Assembly: GCF_000686805.1 (NCBI RefSeq) | Contig: NZ_KK366022.1 | Location: forward strand, 24,674 to 74,426 | DNA from: Bacillus sp. UNC41MFS5 | GTDB lineage: Bacteria > Bacillota > Bacilli > Bacillales_B > DSM-18226 | DNA length: 49,753 nucleotides | Direction: 5' to 3' | Shown here: positions 41,994 through 49,753 of the stretch, piece by piece | Layout: each line of letters starts with the position of its first letter | How positions within the stretch are numbered: position 1 is the first letter of the stretch | The notes under the pieces: generated by a model | Told to the model about the DNA's origin: nothing | The model's input: the letters and a program-made list of their open reading frames with translations, nothing else | Database searches by the model: none | Position numbers and translations under genes: made by a program

Positions 41994-42683
41994 TTACTGC
42001 TGATTCATATCATAGCATTTTTTAAAATGGAATAGATTCGCGTTGTGAACAATCTCCGTAATATAGTTCATGGTAATCTCCACTGCCTCTTGAAACTCAT
42101 AGCTTTTGCGATTATTAAGGATATTTGTAAACATCCCCTGCCATATTAAAATGGTTAATTCATTAATCGCATCAACGTTTTCCTTTTTAATATATCCCTC
42201 TCTTAGGGCAATTTCTAAAAAGGATCTCCCCCGTTTTGATACATTCCGTTCAAAGAGAATAATCTTTAACTCCTCAGGAATGTTAATCAAATCAGCAGGA
42301 TAGATTTTATAATATTCTTCAAGCAGCTTCTCGGGTTGATCCCCTAAATCCATAATAAATACTGCATGAAAAATCTGTGGCTGCCTAAAGGAGTGAATAC
42401 AAAAACATTCCCAAGCCAACAAGTACTTTTCAATGGGATTTTTTCCTTTTTCAATATAAACAGCTACCTCATCTGTGTAGGATTTTAAGAATTTCATGGA
42501 AGCAAAAAAGATCAGATGGGAGATCTCAGAAAAATAGTTATAAATGGTTGCACTATTATAACCTGCTTTATCCGCCACTTTCCTGATCGTTACATTCTCT
42601 AAACCCTCTTCTTCGATAATTTCAGCTGTAGCGTCCACAAAGTATTTCCACATGCGGCTCAATTGTATTTCCTTTTTTTTCAT
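41994..42683 (-). CDS. TetR/AcrR-family regulator
   Basis: 229 residues. The N-terminal helix-turn-helix covers about 15-60 (DATAEIIEEEGLENVTIRKV, NSATIYNYFSEISHLIFFA), followed by an all-helical ligand domain. TetR proteins repress neighbouring genes until a ligand binds; the MFS transporter and CocE/NonD hydrolase upstream in the same direction are the likely targets. AAGGAG precedes the start. Confidence 0.88.
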   Translation of the reverse strand: MKKKEIQLSRMWKYFVDATAEIIEEEGLENVTIRKVADKAGYNSATIYNYFSEISHLIFFASMKFLKSYTDEVAVYIEKGKNPIEKYLLAWECFCIHSFRQPQIFHAVFIMDLGDQPEKLLEEYYKIYPADLINIPEELKIILFERNVSKRGRSFLEIALREGYIKKENVDAINELTILIWQGMFTNILNNRKSYEFQEAVEITMNYITEIVHNANLFHFKKCYDMNQQ

Positions 42684-42883
42684 TGCTTACTCCTTACATA
42701 TTTTATATCAATATAAGTATTTCGGTCTTAGGCGAAGTAAGATCTAAAAAAGATGATAGAAAAATTATACCAAACTATGGCATGGAAGCCCAAAAAAAGA
42801 CCTGCAATGGAACGGGTTCAAAATGAAGAACTGGCGAAAACAAAACGTTTATCGCCAGCTTCTTTTCATTTTAGGGACTCATT

Positions 42884-44185
42884 CTAACCTGCTTTCTTTT
42901 CTTTCATTTCTTTCCTCTGAAGGGCAATCTCGTGTCGTTTTTCTTTCGTTACTCTTTGCCAAATGACAGCGGTAATCAACCCGACGATCGTCAATCCTAA
43001 TAAAATGGCAAATAATACCTTATACCCTGTTGTACCACCCCAGTGGTCCAAACAAGCCCCGGCAATGATTGGCATAAAGATTTCCCCGCTGTACCCGATG
43101 ATCATTAATGGCATCGCGACGGTTCCTGTTGTTTCAACTGGATAGTCTCCTTCCACTAATATCGCGAAGTGCGTCGCCTGTAAGGCATACATGGATACAT
43201 AAACAACGGCGATAAAGACCAACAGCATTAAGATCAGAGAAGGCTTTCCAGGTAATAAGATAAGGGCGGCTAAACCGGCTGCCAATAAACTATAGGCAAT
43301 GATGACCATATTCGAAATCCCAATTCGGTCCCCGATAATTCCAGAGGTGAAACTTCCAACTGGGCGGCAGTATTGTGAAAAGTAACCCAGTGCTGCGGCA
43401 ATGATGGTGGAAGCACCAAAGGCTGCCGTTGCATATGGGGTAATATAATAGAAACTATTGATCATTGCATAAGACGTCAAAATAAGAACGGCTGCCAGCC
43501 AGGTTGTTGGCATTTTTAGAATCTTCCAAAGTACATCCCAATTAAATTTTGTATGATCTTTTTCGTTTGCATGAACACTGCTGTTGTTTTGTTCAGGATC
43601 CTTATATATGAACATAATGATGATTCCTAAAAGAATACAAAACACGGAATAGAAAATAATCACAGTGGACAATGCCACCTTGTCACTTAGCTGCTTTGAA
43701 ACAAAGGCAAAGAGTCCTAATACCAAAGCAGATTCGATGACTTTGGCAGCACCGCGTCCACCTTCAAAAAAGCCGAATGCTTTTCCTTGTTCATTTTCAT
43801 TTGCTAATGACCGGACGGCTTTAATTAACGCTACCCAAAAGGTCATGATGGATGTTATTCCCCAAGCTCCATAAATTAAGAGCAATACAGAGTAAGGGGG
43901 ATACAATAGTAAGGTAAAGCCTAGAGTTCCTGTCACGATTAAGGAGAGCGTCAATAAGTGTTTCGTTTTCCAGCGATCTGCCACATACCCTGCAAAGATA
44001 TAGGAAATCAAACAAGCAATACCAAATACACTTCCGAGCGAACCCATTTGTGTATTGGTTAAGTGAAAGTCCTTTAGAAATACATCATAATAATAATTCC
44101 GGAAATATGGCAATGTATAAATCATTTCACCTGCAATGATTAAAATGATTAAAGTAGGTATATTTTTCTTAAGTCTTCCTTCCAT
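42884..44185 (-). CDS. MFS transporter
   Basis: 433 residues with 12 hydrophobic segments and the loop 2-3 motif FAGYVADRWKTKHLL (GxxxDRxGRR-like). The pattern is of metabolite or nitrate/oxalate-type MFS carriers rather than drug pumps. A cytosolic loop near residue 200 is hydrophilic, and the C-terminus is basic. It is 25 bp after the hydrolase gene and probably brings in or exports that enzyme's substrate or product. The start has GGGGGATAAGAG upstream. Confidence 0.85.
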   Translation of the reverse strand: MEGRLKKNIPTLIILIIAGEMIYTLPYFRNYYYDVFLKDFHLTNTQMGSLGSVFGIACLISYIFAGYVADRWKTKHLLTLSLIVTGTLGFTLLLYPPYSVLLLIYGAWGITSIMTFWVALIKAVRSLANENEQGKAFGFFEGGRGAAKVIESALVLGLFAFVSKQLSDKVALSTVIIFYSVFCILLGIIIMFIYKDPEQNNSSVHANEKDHTKFNWDVLWKILKMPTTWLAAVLILTSYAMINSFYYITPYATAAFGASTIIAAALGYFSQYCRPVGSFTSGIIGDRIGISNMVIIAYSLLAAGLAALILLPGKPSLILMLLVFIAVVYVSMYALQATHFAILVEGDYPVETTGTVAMPLMIIGYSGEIFMPIIAGACLDHWGGTTGYKVLFAILLGLTIVGLITAVIWQRVTKEKRHEIALQRKEMKEKKAG

Positions 44186-44210
44186 CTCTTATCCCCCAAT
44201 CGCGGGATTT

Positions 44211-46256
44211 TTAAAGTCCCACGCGTTTAATTTTTTGGTCCCAATTCTTCTGAAATGCGGGTTCGTCATTTTCTTTTACATCCATTTCGCCCACGATGAT
44301 AAAGTTTTCACCATCAGAAGTTTGCGTAACGGCTATGTCAGCGTCAATCCACCAGCCCTCGCGGCCAATTCTCATTTTTTGATAAATAGTATATTTTGCG
44401 GAAAGAGGATCAGCATTAGATAATGTCAACTCCCGCTTCAAATTGTGTTCAACTGTAACATCAATTTCATCAAAGCGATAAACCCCTTCGCCAAATACCC
44501 CGCCGACACCATCCGTTATGCAAGTCCACGTATCGGTTACAAGATTGTATGAAATCGAACGATCGACTTTGCCCTCTGAAAGAAGGGTTATCGGAGTTAA
44601 TGGCGCGCTTTGAGGACTCATATTTGGCCCTGCTGTCAGGCTGCCCTTAAAGATTGGCAATGAAAACTTAGCGGTTTCCAGATTCAATGTAAGTGTTGCA
44701 TCCTCCGGCATGGTCCAAAACATTGGCCATAAAGTGGTGGCAATCGATAAACGCACCCGGTGCCCGGCTTTAAATTTATGTCCGCAGCAGTCGAGATTCA
44801 CATAGGCATTTACCTTCTCATCAGCGGCCAGCAAGTCTACCCGATCATGTCCATTTAAATGGGTTAAGTTCATTACACCATAGGAAACTCGGGTAACGGC
44901 TCCGTCCGGTGCCACATCTGATAACTGCGCAAAGAGCATTGCTTTTGGTTTGTCACTCGATAATTGTACTTCAAATCTCGGGTAGCCTACTATTTCTAAT
45001 GGGTTTTCTAAATTATCACTTTCAAATACCATCGCCATTCCATCATCTAATCGCTGGTCTGACGGACTTTCTCCAAGTACTCCGGCACCCATCCATTCAC
45101 CTGATAAAAGGCCGTGATTTAAAGGTGTTTTTAATATCACCTGTTCTTCTTTTTCATTTCTTCTTTCTAGCAATTTTCCATGAGTCAATTGATACGTTTT
45201 CGTGAGAACTTCAGTGGATGGCCATGATTGAAGTCCAACCCACGCACCTTTACTAACCGGTTTAATGGAAGAAGGAGGCATGCTTTCCTCAAGCCATACA
45301 TCGATCATTGGTCCGTCGATGCAATCGTTTTCGATTCCTTTTAGCCAATGATCCCACCATTTAACAGCCTCTTGTAAAAAGCCCATCGCAGGTCCCGGAA
45401 CTCCATCCTGAGGATAAACATGTGCCCATGGACCGATTATCCCTTTTCTAGGAACCGAAAGTCCTTTCATTAAACTGAATACGGTATTTGTATAAGAATC
45501 TTCCCAGCCATCGATGGCAAGAACGGGCACTTCAATGTCATCATAGTTTTCACAAACTGAACCATGCTTCCAATAGGCATCTCTCGTTTGGTGCTCCATC
45601 CACTGCGCCATCCATAACGGCATATTTTCTAGTCGTTCCAGCCATTTTTCCCGCCAGCTATCGCCAACAATATGAGGATCGAGCGGACGCACCTGATAGG
45701 CCAGCATAATGTTTCCCCACCAGAAATTATCGTTTAACAGGCAGCCGCCTTTATAGTGAATATCATTGTTATAGCGGTCATCGGTAAATCCAAGAGTAAT
45801 AATAGCTTTTAAATTTTTGGGTCTTCTAGCTGCGACTTGAAGGGAATTAAAGCCTCCCCAAGATTTACCCATCATCCCGATGTTTCCATCACACCAAGGT
45901 TGATTTGAAATCCATTCTATTACTTCCAGGGCATCATCTTGTTCTTTCTTTAAGTATTCATCCATTAGCAGACCATCGGATTCCCCCGAACCTCTCATAT
46001 CCACTCTGACTGCTGCATAACCATGTCCCGCAAAATAACCATGCATCGGTTCATCTCTTGTCCTTGTTCCGTCTGTTTTTCGGTAAGGAATGTACTCTAA
46101 AATGGCCGGTACTTTTTCACCTTCCGGAACTTCAGGCAGCCAGATCCGACTGGAGAGTCTCGTACCGTCTTTTAAAACAATCCAAGTGTTTTCAATCGCT
46201 TGATACGCATAAGGAAAATTGGTGATAATTTCTCTATCTTTACATTCCGTTGACAT
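44211..46256 (-). CDS. CocE/NonD-family serine hydrolase (X-Pro dipeptidyl-peptidase-like)
   Basis: 681 residues. An alpha/beta-hydrolase domain has VRVDMRGSGESDG, the nucleophile in MMGKSWGGFNS (Ser about 132), the acid in LAIDGWEDSYTN and the His in IGPWAHVYP. A C-terminal jelly-roll domain (about 370-590) follows, as in cocaine esterase, and a further 90-residue beta-rich tail. It hydrolyses esters or amides; the substrate is unknown. The ATG at 46256 has GAAAGGGATG upstream; the frame extends 50 codons into the promoter. Start of a hydrolase-MFS operon. Confidence 0.87.
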   Translation of the reverse strand: MSTECKDREIITNFPYAYQAIENTWIVLKDGTRLSSRIWLPEVPEGEKVPAILEYIPYRKTDGTRTRDEPMHGYFAGHGYAAVRVDMRGSGESDGLLMDEYLKKEQDDALEVIEWISNQPWCDGNIGMMGKSWGGFNSLQVAARRPKNLKAIITLGFTDDRYNNDIHYKGGCLLNDNFWWGNIMLAYQVRPLDPHIVGDSWREKWLERLENMPLWMAQWMEHQTRDAYWKHGSVCENYDDIEVPVLAIDGWEDSYTNTVFSLMKGLSVPRKGIIGPWAHVYPQDGVPGPAMGFLQEAVKWWDHWLKGIENDCIDGPMIDVWLEESMPPSSIKPVSKGAWVGLQSWPSTEVLTKTYQLTHGKLLERRNEKEEQVILKTPLNHGLLSGEWMGAGVLGESPSDQRLDDGMAMVFESDNLENPLEIVGYPRFEVQLSSDKPKAMLFAQLSDVAPDGAVTRVSYGVMNLTHLNGHDRVDLLAADEKVNAYVNLDCCGHKFKAGHRVRLSIATTLWPMFWTMPEDATLTLNLETAKFSLPIFKGSLTAGPNMSPQSAPLTPITLLSEGKVDRSISYNLVTDTWTCITDGVGGVFGEGVYRFDEIDVTVEHNLKRELTLSNADPLSAKYTIYQKMRIGREGWWIDADIAVTQTSDGENFIIVGEMDVKENDEPAFQKNWDQKIKRVGL

Positions 46257-46350
46257 TTTAACATCCCTTTCTTCCTCTTCCGCTGTAAAGAGGTTAAAGT
46301 ACCTTCCAAAAACTTTAATCGTAGTTAAAAAAGTAATCAAAACCAATTTA

Positions 46351-46408
46351 TAATCATGATTACAAAAATTAATATGATTAGTATAGCATCTGAAAATATG
46401 TTGCACAA
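46351..46408 (-). promoter_or_regulatory. promoter and palindromic operator of the hydrolase-MFS operon
   Basis: Minus strand TTGTGC (46403-46408), 17-bp spacer, TATACT (46380-46385). About 11 bp after the predicted start of transcription is the perfect 12-bp palindrome TAATCATGATTA (46351-46362). A repressor there would block the promoter; the TetR protein encoded nearby is the natural candidate. Confidence 0.6.
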
Positions 46409-46470
46409 CTCAAAATTTTCAAAAAAATCAATTTTACTTTGGAATACAGGGAGTATAAACCCCGGTCGCC

Positions 46471-46533
46471 ATTGATACCTCCAGAAGTACCAAAGAATTC
46501 ATTAAAGAATAATACAAAGAGCGAGGCTACGAT
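46471..46533. repeat. 63-bp direct repeat, right copy (mhqO 3' end)
   Basis: The same orientation and 61/63 identity to 41402-41464. Here the repeat continues into a complete terminator hairpin, so this looks like the original mhqO end separated from its gene by the inserted 5,069 bp. Confidence 0.9.
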
Positions 46534-46549
46534 GCCCCGCTCTTTGTTC
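46514..46549. terminator. complete terminator hairpin (original mhqO end)
   Basis: CAAAGAGCG (46515-46523) and CGCTCTTTG (46538-46546). On the minus strand it also lies directly after the stop of liaH copy 2 and can serve that operon. Confidence 0.7.
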
Positions 46550-46559
46550 ATTTAAAAGC

Positions 46560-47198
46560 TTATGAATTAGTATCTTTTTTCATTTCTTGTTCTAATTGTG
46601 CGATGCGCGCATCAATTGTACTGCGATAAAATGAGCTGTTCACTTGGTGCTCTAAGCGGTCAAGATAGTTTTCGATTTCCTTAAACTTTGTGTATGAATT
46701 ATCAGAGTATGAATGGGAATCGAGCACTTGGTTGATTTGAAGATTCGCGCGAGTCACATTTTCTCGGCCCATTAATTCCATGCGGCGAAGATGCATATCT
46801 TTTACCTTATGCTTCATTTCCTCATATTTTCTTTCTAAATCACTTAGCTGCCCATTAACTTGTTCTAAGGATGTACCTAGACGGTTTGCTCGTTCGGTAT
46901 ATTGTTGCTGCTCTGCTGCCGCGAACTGATATAACTCAGTTTCACCTGCTTTTGAGGCAACTTCGGCCTGGTATGTTCTTTTTTCAGCTAGTTCGGCTGC
47001 TTGCTGGTATTCTTTTTGAAATTCATCCTTTAAGGTATACTGGCGCTCCAACAGCTTCCGGACCTTTTCGGTTTCCTGTTCACATTGGCGAAGGTATTGA
47101 TTAAGAAGAGCGATTGGATTTTTCTTCTCCTTGTGATCAATCACCTCGTGTAAATCTGCTGTAATTGTGTTTTTAATTCTTGTAAATAAGTTTGTCAT
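46560..47198 (-). CDS. PspA/IM30-family membrane-stress protein (LiaH-like), copy 2
   Basis: 212 residues aligned end to end with the PspA-family protein at 5138-5797: TNLFTRIKNTITADLHEVID at the start, a shared NPIALLNQYLRQCEQETEKV region, and MHLRRMELMGRENVTRANL in the linker. The main difference is a shorter C-terminus. It is predicted to be an oligomeric coiled-coil protein at the membrane. AAAGGAGAG precedes the start. It is 17 bp downstream of LiaI copy 2. Confidence 0.87.
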   Translation of the reverse strand: MTNLFTRIKNTITADLHEVIDHKEKKNPIALLNQYLRQCEQETEKVRKLLERQYTLKDEFQKEYQQAAELAEKRTYQAEVASKAGETELYQFAAAEQQQYTERANRLGTSLEQVNGQLSDLERKYEEMKHKVKDMHLRRMELMGRENVTRANLQINQVLDSHSYSDNSYTKFKEIENYLDRLEHQVNSSFYRSTIDARIAQLEQEMKKDTNS

Positions 47199-47215
47199 GT
47201 TATTCTCTCCTTTTT

Positions 47216-47569
47216 TTATATGGTTTTATTTTTTAATTCATTCCACTGCTTTTCAAAATTGATGAATGGATCTGATTCTTCTTTTTCAAAATTCTCCTTG
47301 CTACTATTCCATTTTTTGTAGACTAGGTATAGCACATATGCAGCTGCAACACCAATGATGGCAGGAATATTGTGTAGAGAAGCGATCAGGACAATCCCCC
47401 CAATAATCGCTAAGCCAATTTTCCAACCGGTTGATTCTGTTTTTAGGAACTTTTTGTAGATGAAATATAATAGAACTGCACTTACAATCAATCCTAGCAT
47501 GGGACCAATAGTTGAAAGTAGGACGATTGCTGCAACCCCACCTGCTAAAAGTAAACCAAATTTTTTCAT
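47216..47569 (-). CDS. LiaI-like small membrane protein, copy 2
   Basis: 117 residues: MKKFGLLLAGGVAAIVLLST, three or four hydrophobic segments and a tail with FINFEKQWNELKNKTI. It is closely similar to the protein at 5821-6165 and likely the membrane anchor of the LiaH copy 2 encoded next. The start has GGAGGAAAAC upstream. Confidence 0.75.
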   Translation of the reverse strand: MKKFGLLLAGGVAAIVLLSTIGPMLGLIVSAVLLYFIYKKFLKTESTGWKIGLAIIGGIVLIASLHNIPAIIGVAAAYVLYLVYKKWNSSKENFEKEESDPFINFEKQWNELKNKTI

Positions 47570-47618
47570 TTTGTTTTCCTCCTTTGTTTATCTTGATATC
47601 ATCTTACCTTTTTTCCTT

Positions 47619-47670
47619 AGTAATCATAATTGCGCCTAAGCTTGATTTTTCACTCGGTCCCAAGACGTAG
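47619..47670 (-). promoter_or_regulatory. conserved upstream box of liaIH copy 2
   Basis: CTCGGTCCCAAGACGTAG (47653-47670) aligns with the near-palindrome at 6285-6302, and the TTGATTTTTCACT and AATTATGA elements beside it are also shared with copy 1 at the same distances. The -35 region is not recognisable, as expected for an activated promoter. Confidence 0.45.
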
Positions 47671-47673
47671 AAA

Positions 47674-47716
47674 GGGTCAGTCCTTTACAACATTATGTCG
47701 TGAAGGACTGACCCGT
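47674..47716 (-). terminator. terminator hairpin containing the DUF1835 stop codon
   Basis: GGGTCAGTCCTT (47674-47685) and AAGGACTGACCC (47703-47714) form a perfect 12-bp stem. The stop codon of the DUF1835 gene (47693-47695) is in the loop. A short T-rich stretch follows on the minus strand. Confidence 0.65.
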
Positions 47717-48676
47717 ATTATATTCAGCTTTATTAATAAGCCTTTTTCCATTCCAGAACCATTTATCCTCTTTTAGATAGACCCCGCCAAGCCACCAATC
47801 ACGTTCTATTAACTCAAACCGGCTTTTTTGTATATCAAGACCATTAGAAGTTAACCTAAGTTTGGCTAAGGGTTCTGGGCTCTCATGGTTAGGTAGTGGA
47901 ACATCACATTTCAACAATGGGCATGGCCCCTTCATCAACTCATTTAGCATAGCTGCAAAATAAAGATCACTTATACCATCGTTACTTCTTTTTTGAGTAA
48001 TGGCTTGGAATAATTCAGTAAAGGAGCAAGTATTTTTATCAAGATATTTAATCACGAAGGTTTCTACCTCATTTAGACCTGTATGTATTGAAGGAAAGAA
48101 GCTTAAATGAGATCGTAATGCTTGTTTTAAAAAAGGTAATTTTTGTTTTGAGGCTGCAATCCATGTTTCAATCTCCACGGGATTCTTTGAGGTATATGCC
48201 TTCCAGCCCGTAATTGCTTCTTTCATCTGGTCATCTGAAATAGGCTGTCTCTCATTATAAAAAAGTTCTTCCAATTGATGTGAAGTTAATTGCCCAAGGC
48301 CATAAAACTGCTCTTCCCCTTCATACTCATTAATGGTCACCATTGATAAGCTCTTCATTTCTTTTTTTGACAGTTCATTAAGCAAATACATTAACATCGT
48401 TTGATCATAACGATCGTGCTCAAACCAAAGAACAATTTCTGTTTTCTTTGGAATCTCAGAAAGAAATCGATTTTGTTCTTTACAATTCTGGATGAATAAC
48501 GCAGCTGGAATCGCTAACTTTTTTTCAAAAAAATGGGCGCGACAACAAATCGAATTTTCACCGGAAATGTCATGGGAGAGTGGACCAAAATCATACATTT
48601 CCCGCCAAATCAGAACATCTCCAGGAAGATCTCCAATCTTATTCCCCACCACATCCCCATTCACAATATGTATCAT
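47693..48676 (-). CDS. DUF1835 domain-containing protein
   Basis: 327 residues. DUF1835 at about 1-125 begins IHIVNGDVVGNKIG and has ALFIQNCKEQNRFLSEIPKK and VLWFEHDRYDQTMLMYLL. A DUF3658-like C-terminal region is helical, ending with YLKEDKWFWNGKRL. These proteins are common in bacilli and of unknown function. The ribosome binding site GCGGAGG is strong. It is flanked by liaI copy 2 and a small unknown gene on the other strand. Confidence 0.82.
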   Translation of the reverse strand: MIHIVNGDVVGNKIGDLPGDVLIWREMYDFGPLSHDISGENSICCRAHFFEKKLAIPAALFIQNCKEQNRFLSEIPKKTEIVLWFEHDRYDQTMLMYLLNELSKKEMKSLSMVTINEYEGEEQFYGLGQLTSHQLEELFYNERQPISDDQMKEAITGWKAYTSKNPVEIETWIAASKQKLPFLKQALRSHLSFFPSIHTGLNEVETFVIKYLDKNTCSFTELFQAITQKRSNDGISDLYFAAMLNELMKGPCPLLKCDVPLPNHESPEPLAKLRLTSNGLDIQKSRFELIERDWWLGGVYLKEDKWFWNGKRLINKAEYNTGQSFTT

Positions 48677-48831
48677 AGCAATACCTCCGCTGTTACTAGC
48701 ATAAATCTATTTTAGCATGAAAATACATATATCCTTCTAATATATGAATGGCCCAGTAGGTTGCTAATAAGGGATTGCATATTACTGATAGCCTATGCAT
48801 ATCGTTTTAAGACGGGAAAAGGAGTGATGTT

Positions 48832-49140
48832 ATGCTTAGTATCGAAGCAACCAAGAAAATTGAGAGTATTGCCCATCCAAAAGTCCAAAACATCGTTAGA
48901 ACTTGTGTGGAACAAGGATGTCAATTCAAACCACATCCAAGTAATCCTAACTTAGTTAATTTATTTGACCCTGTCCGCAGGAAAAATATCATTGGAGATT
49001 TAAATCTTTTAAGTGAAAGAGGCTATTTTACTTTGGAAGTGGAAAATGGACGTTTCAAAACTTTCCGAAATGAAGTGTTGGGATTGGATATCGATCGCGA
49101 GGATTTTGAATACAAGGTATTACGACGATTGAGGCGATAA
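48832..49140 (+). CDS. hypothetical protein, 102 aa
   Basis: A soluble, basic protein: MLSIEATKKIESIAHPKVQN, two cysteines in RTCVEQGCQFKPHP, and a charged C-terminus ending YKVLRRLRR. AAAGGAGTGATGTT directly before the ATG supports it, and a terminator follows. The family is not recognised. It is the only plus-strand gene near the rRNA operon, which it faces. Confidence 0.6.
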   Translation: MLSIEATKKIESIAHPKVQNIVRTCVEQGCQFKPHPSNPNLVNLFDPVRRKNIIGDLNLLSERGYFTLEVENGRFKTFRNEVLGLDIDREDFEYKVLRRLRR

Positions 49141-49161
49141 TTTTATTATGTAACCGCGTGG

Positions 49162-49199
49162 AAAAGGACAATGAATTTTAAACTCATTGCCCTTTTTTA
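49162..49199 (+). terminator. terminator of the 102-aa protein gene
   Basis: AAGGACAATGA and TCATTGCCCTT form an imperfect stem, followed by TTTTTT. Confidence 0.75.
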
Positions 49200-49223
49200 T
49201 TTATCCGTGAAAAAATACGAAAA

Positions 49224-49257
49224 ACAAAAAAGACAACCTTTTTCAGATTGTCCTTTT
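49224..49257 (-). terminator. rRNA operon terminator
   Basis: Minus strand: GACAATCTG and a GGTTGTC arm form a stem around an A-rich loop, followed by TTTTTTGTTTTT. It lies directly after the 5S gene. Confidence 0.75.
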
Positions 49258-49260
49258 CGT

Positions 49261-49377
<117 letters not shown>

Positions 49378-49456
49378 CTATTTATTTGAGGTTTCATTCC
49401 CTCAAAACTAGATAATGCAGAAGAAGTTTTTTGTAAACTCGAGATTGCCTTAAAAT

Positions 49457-49753
<297 letters not shown>

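Noticed and set aside
49378..49456. tRNA gene in the 23S-5S spacer
   Set aside because: The spacer is about 80 bp, AT-rich and shows no T-arm or anticodon-arm pattern.

Overview
The window is typical low-GC Bacillaceae DNA, most like Bacillus or Neobacillus. The evidence is strong GGAGG-type ribosome binding sites, a CotD spore coat protein, YkvS, LiaI/LiaH, CidR/CidA/CidB and MhqO homologues, and a cobalamin operon whose gene order, as I recall it, matches the Bacillus megaterium cobI operon. Most genes are on the minus strand. The window opens in the tail of one gene and closes in an rRNA operon read on the minus strand (5S, then the 3' end of 23S).

Layout. 1-8.1 kb: an ArsB-type transporter with a small membrane peptide upstream, an NTF2-like protein, a DUF3800 protein, a cold-shock gene, a gamma-carbonic anhydrase, a first liaI-liaH pair, a guanylate kinase-like protein, a peroxiredoxin and two small hydrophilic proteins. 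8.2-26.8 kb: anaerobic cobalamin biosynthesis. A cobalamin riboswitch with a terminator precedes cbiH60-cbiJ-cbiC-cbiD-cbiET-cbiL-cbiF-cbiG-cbiA-sirC-sumT-nitroreductase-cobO-methyltransferase-ferredoxin/cbiX. cbiP and a PduX-like kinase follow after a terminator. Upstream, a second cobalamin riboswitch controls a NiCoT nickel/cobalt transporter, and a cbiO remnant lies between the two units. Together these cover cobalt uptake, cobalt insertion into sirohydrochlorin, ring contraction and methylation, amidation, adenosylation and aminopropanol-phosphate supply. cbiB, cobD, cobU, cobS and cobT are not in the window.

27-41.4 kb: cotD, an EmrB/QacA-type efflux pump, YkvS, two HAD phosphatases, the cidR-cidA-cidB holin-like group, a threonine-aldolase-like enzyme, a second cold-shock gene, a BsuPI lipoprotein, a lone glgC, a DUF438/hemerythrin/PAS protein and an MhqO-like dioxygenase. 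41.4-46.5 kb: an apparent 5.07-kb insertion bounded by a 63-bp direct repeat of the mhqO 3' end. It holds a proline dehydrogenase remnant, a TetR regulator, an MFS transporter and a CocE/NonD hydrolase. 46.5-49.75 kb: a second liaI-liaH pair, a DUF1835 protein, a small unknown protein and the rRNA genes.

The most interesting observation is the peroxiredoxin at 7214-7684. It is complete apart from one in-frame TGA exactly at the peroxidatic cysteine codon. A 7-bp hairpin with a GGA loop starts 12 nt after the TGA, at the distance expected for a bacterial SECIS element. This is a strong candidate selenocysteine peroxiredoxin. Other points of note are two duplicated regulatory modules (csp with leader and promoter, liaIH with its upstream palindrome), the repeat-flanked island, an extra methyltransferase inside the cobalamin operon, and a recurrent GGTGTCAGGCACC hairpin family.
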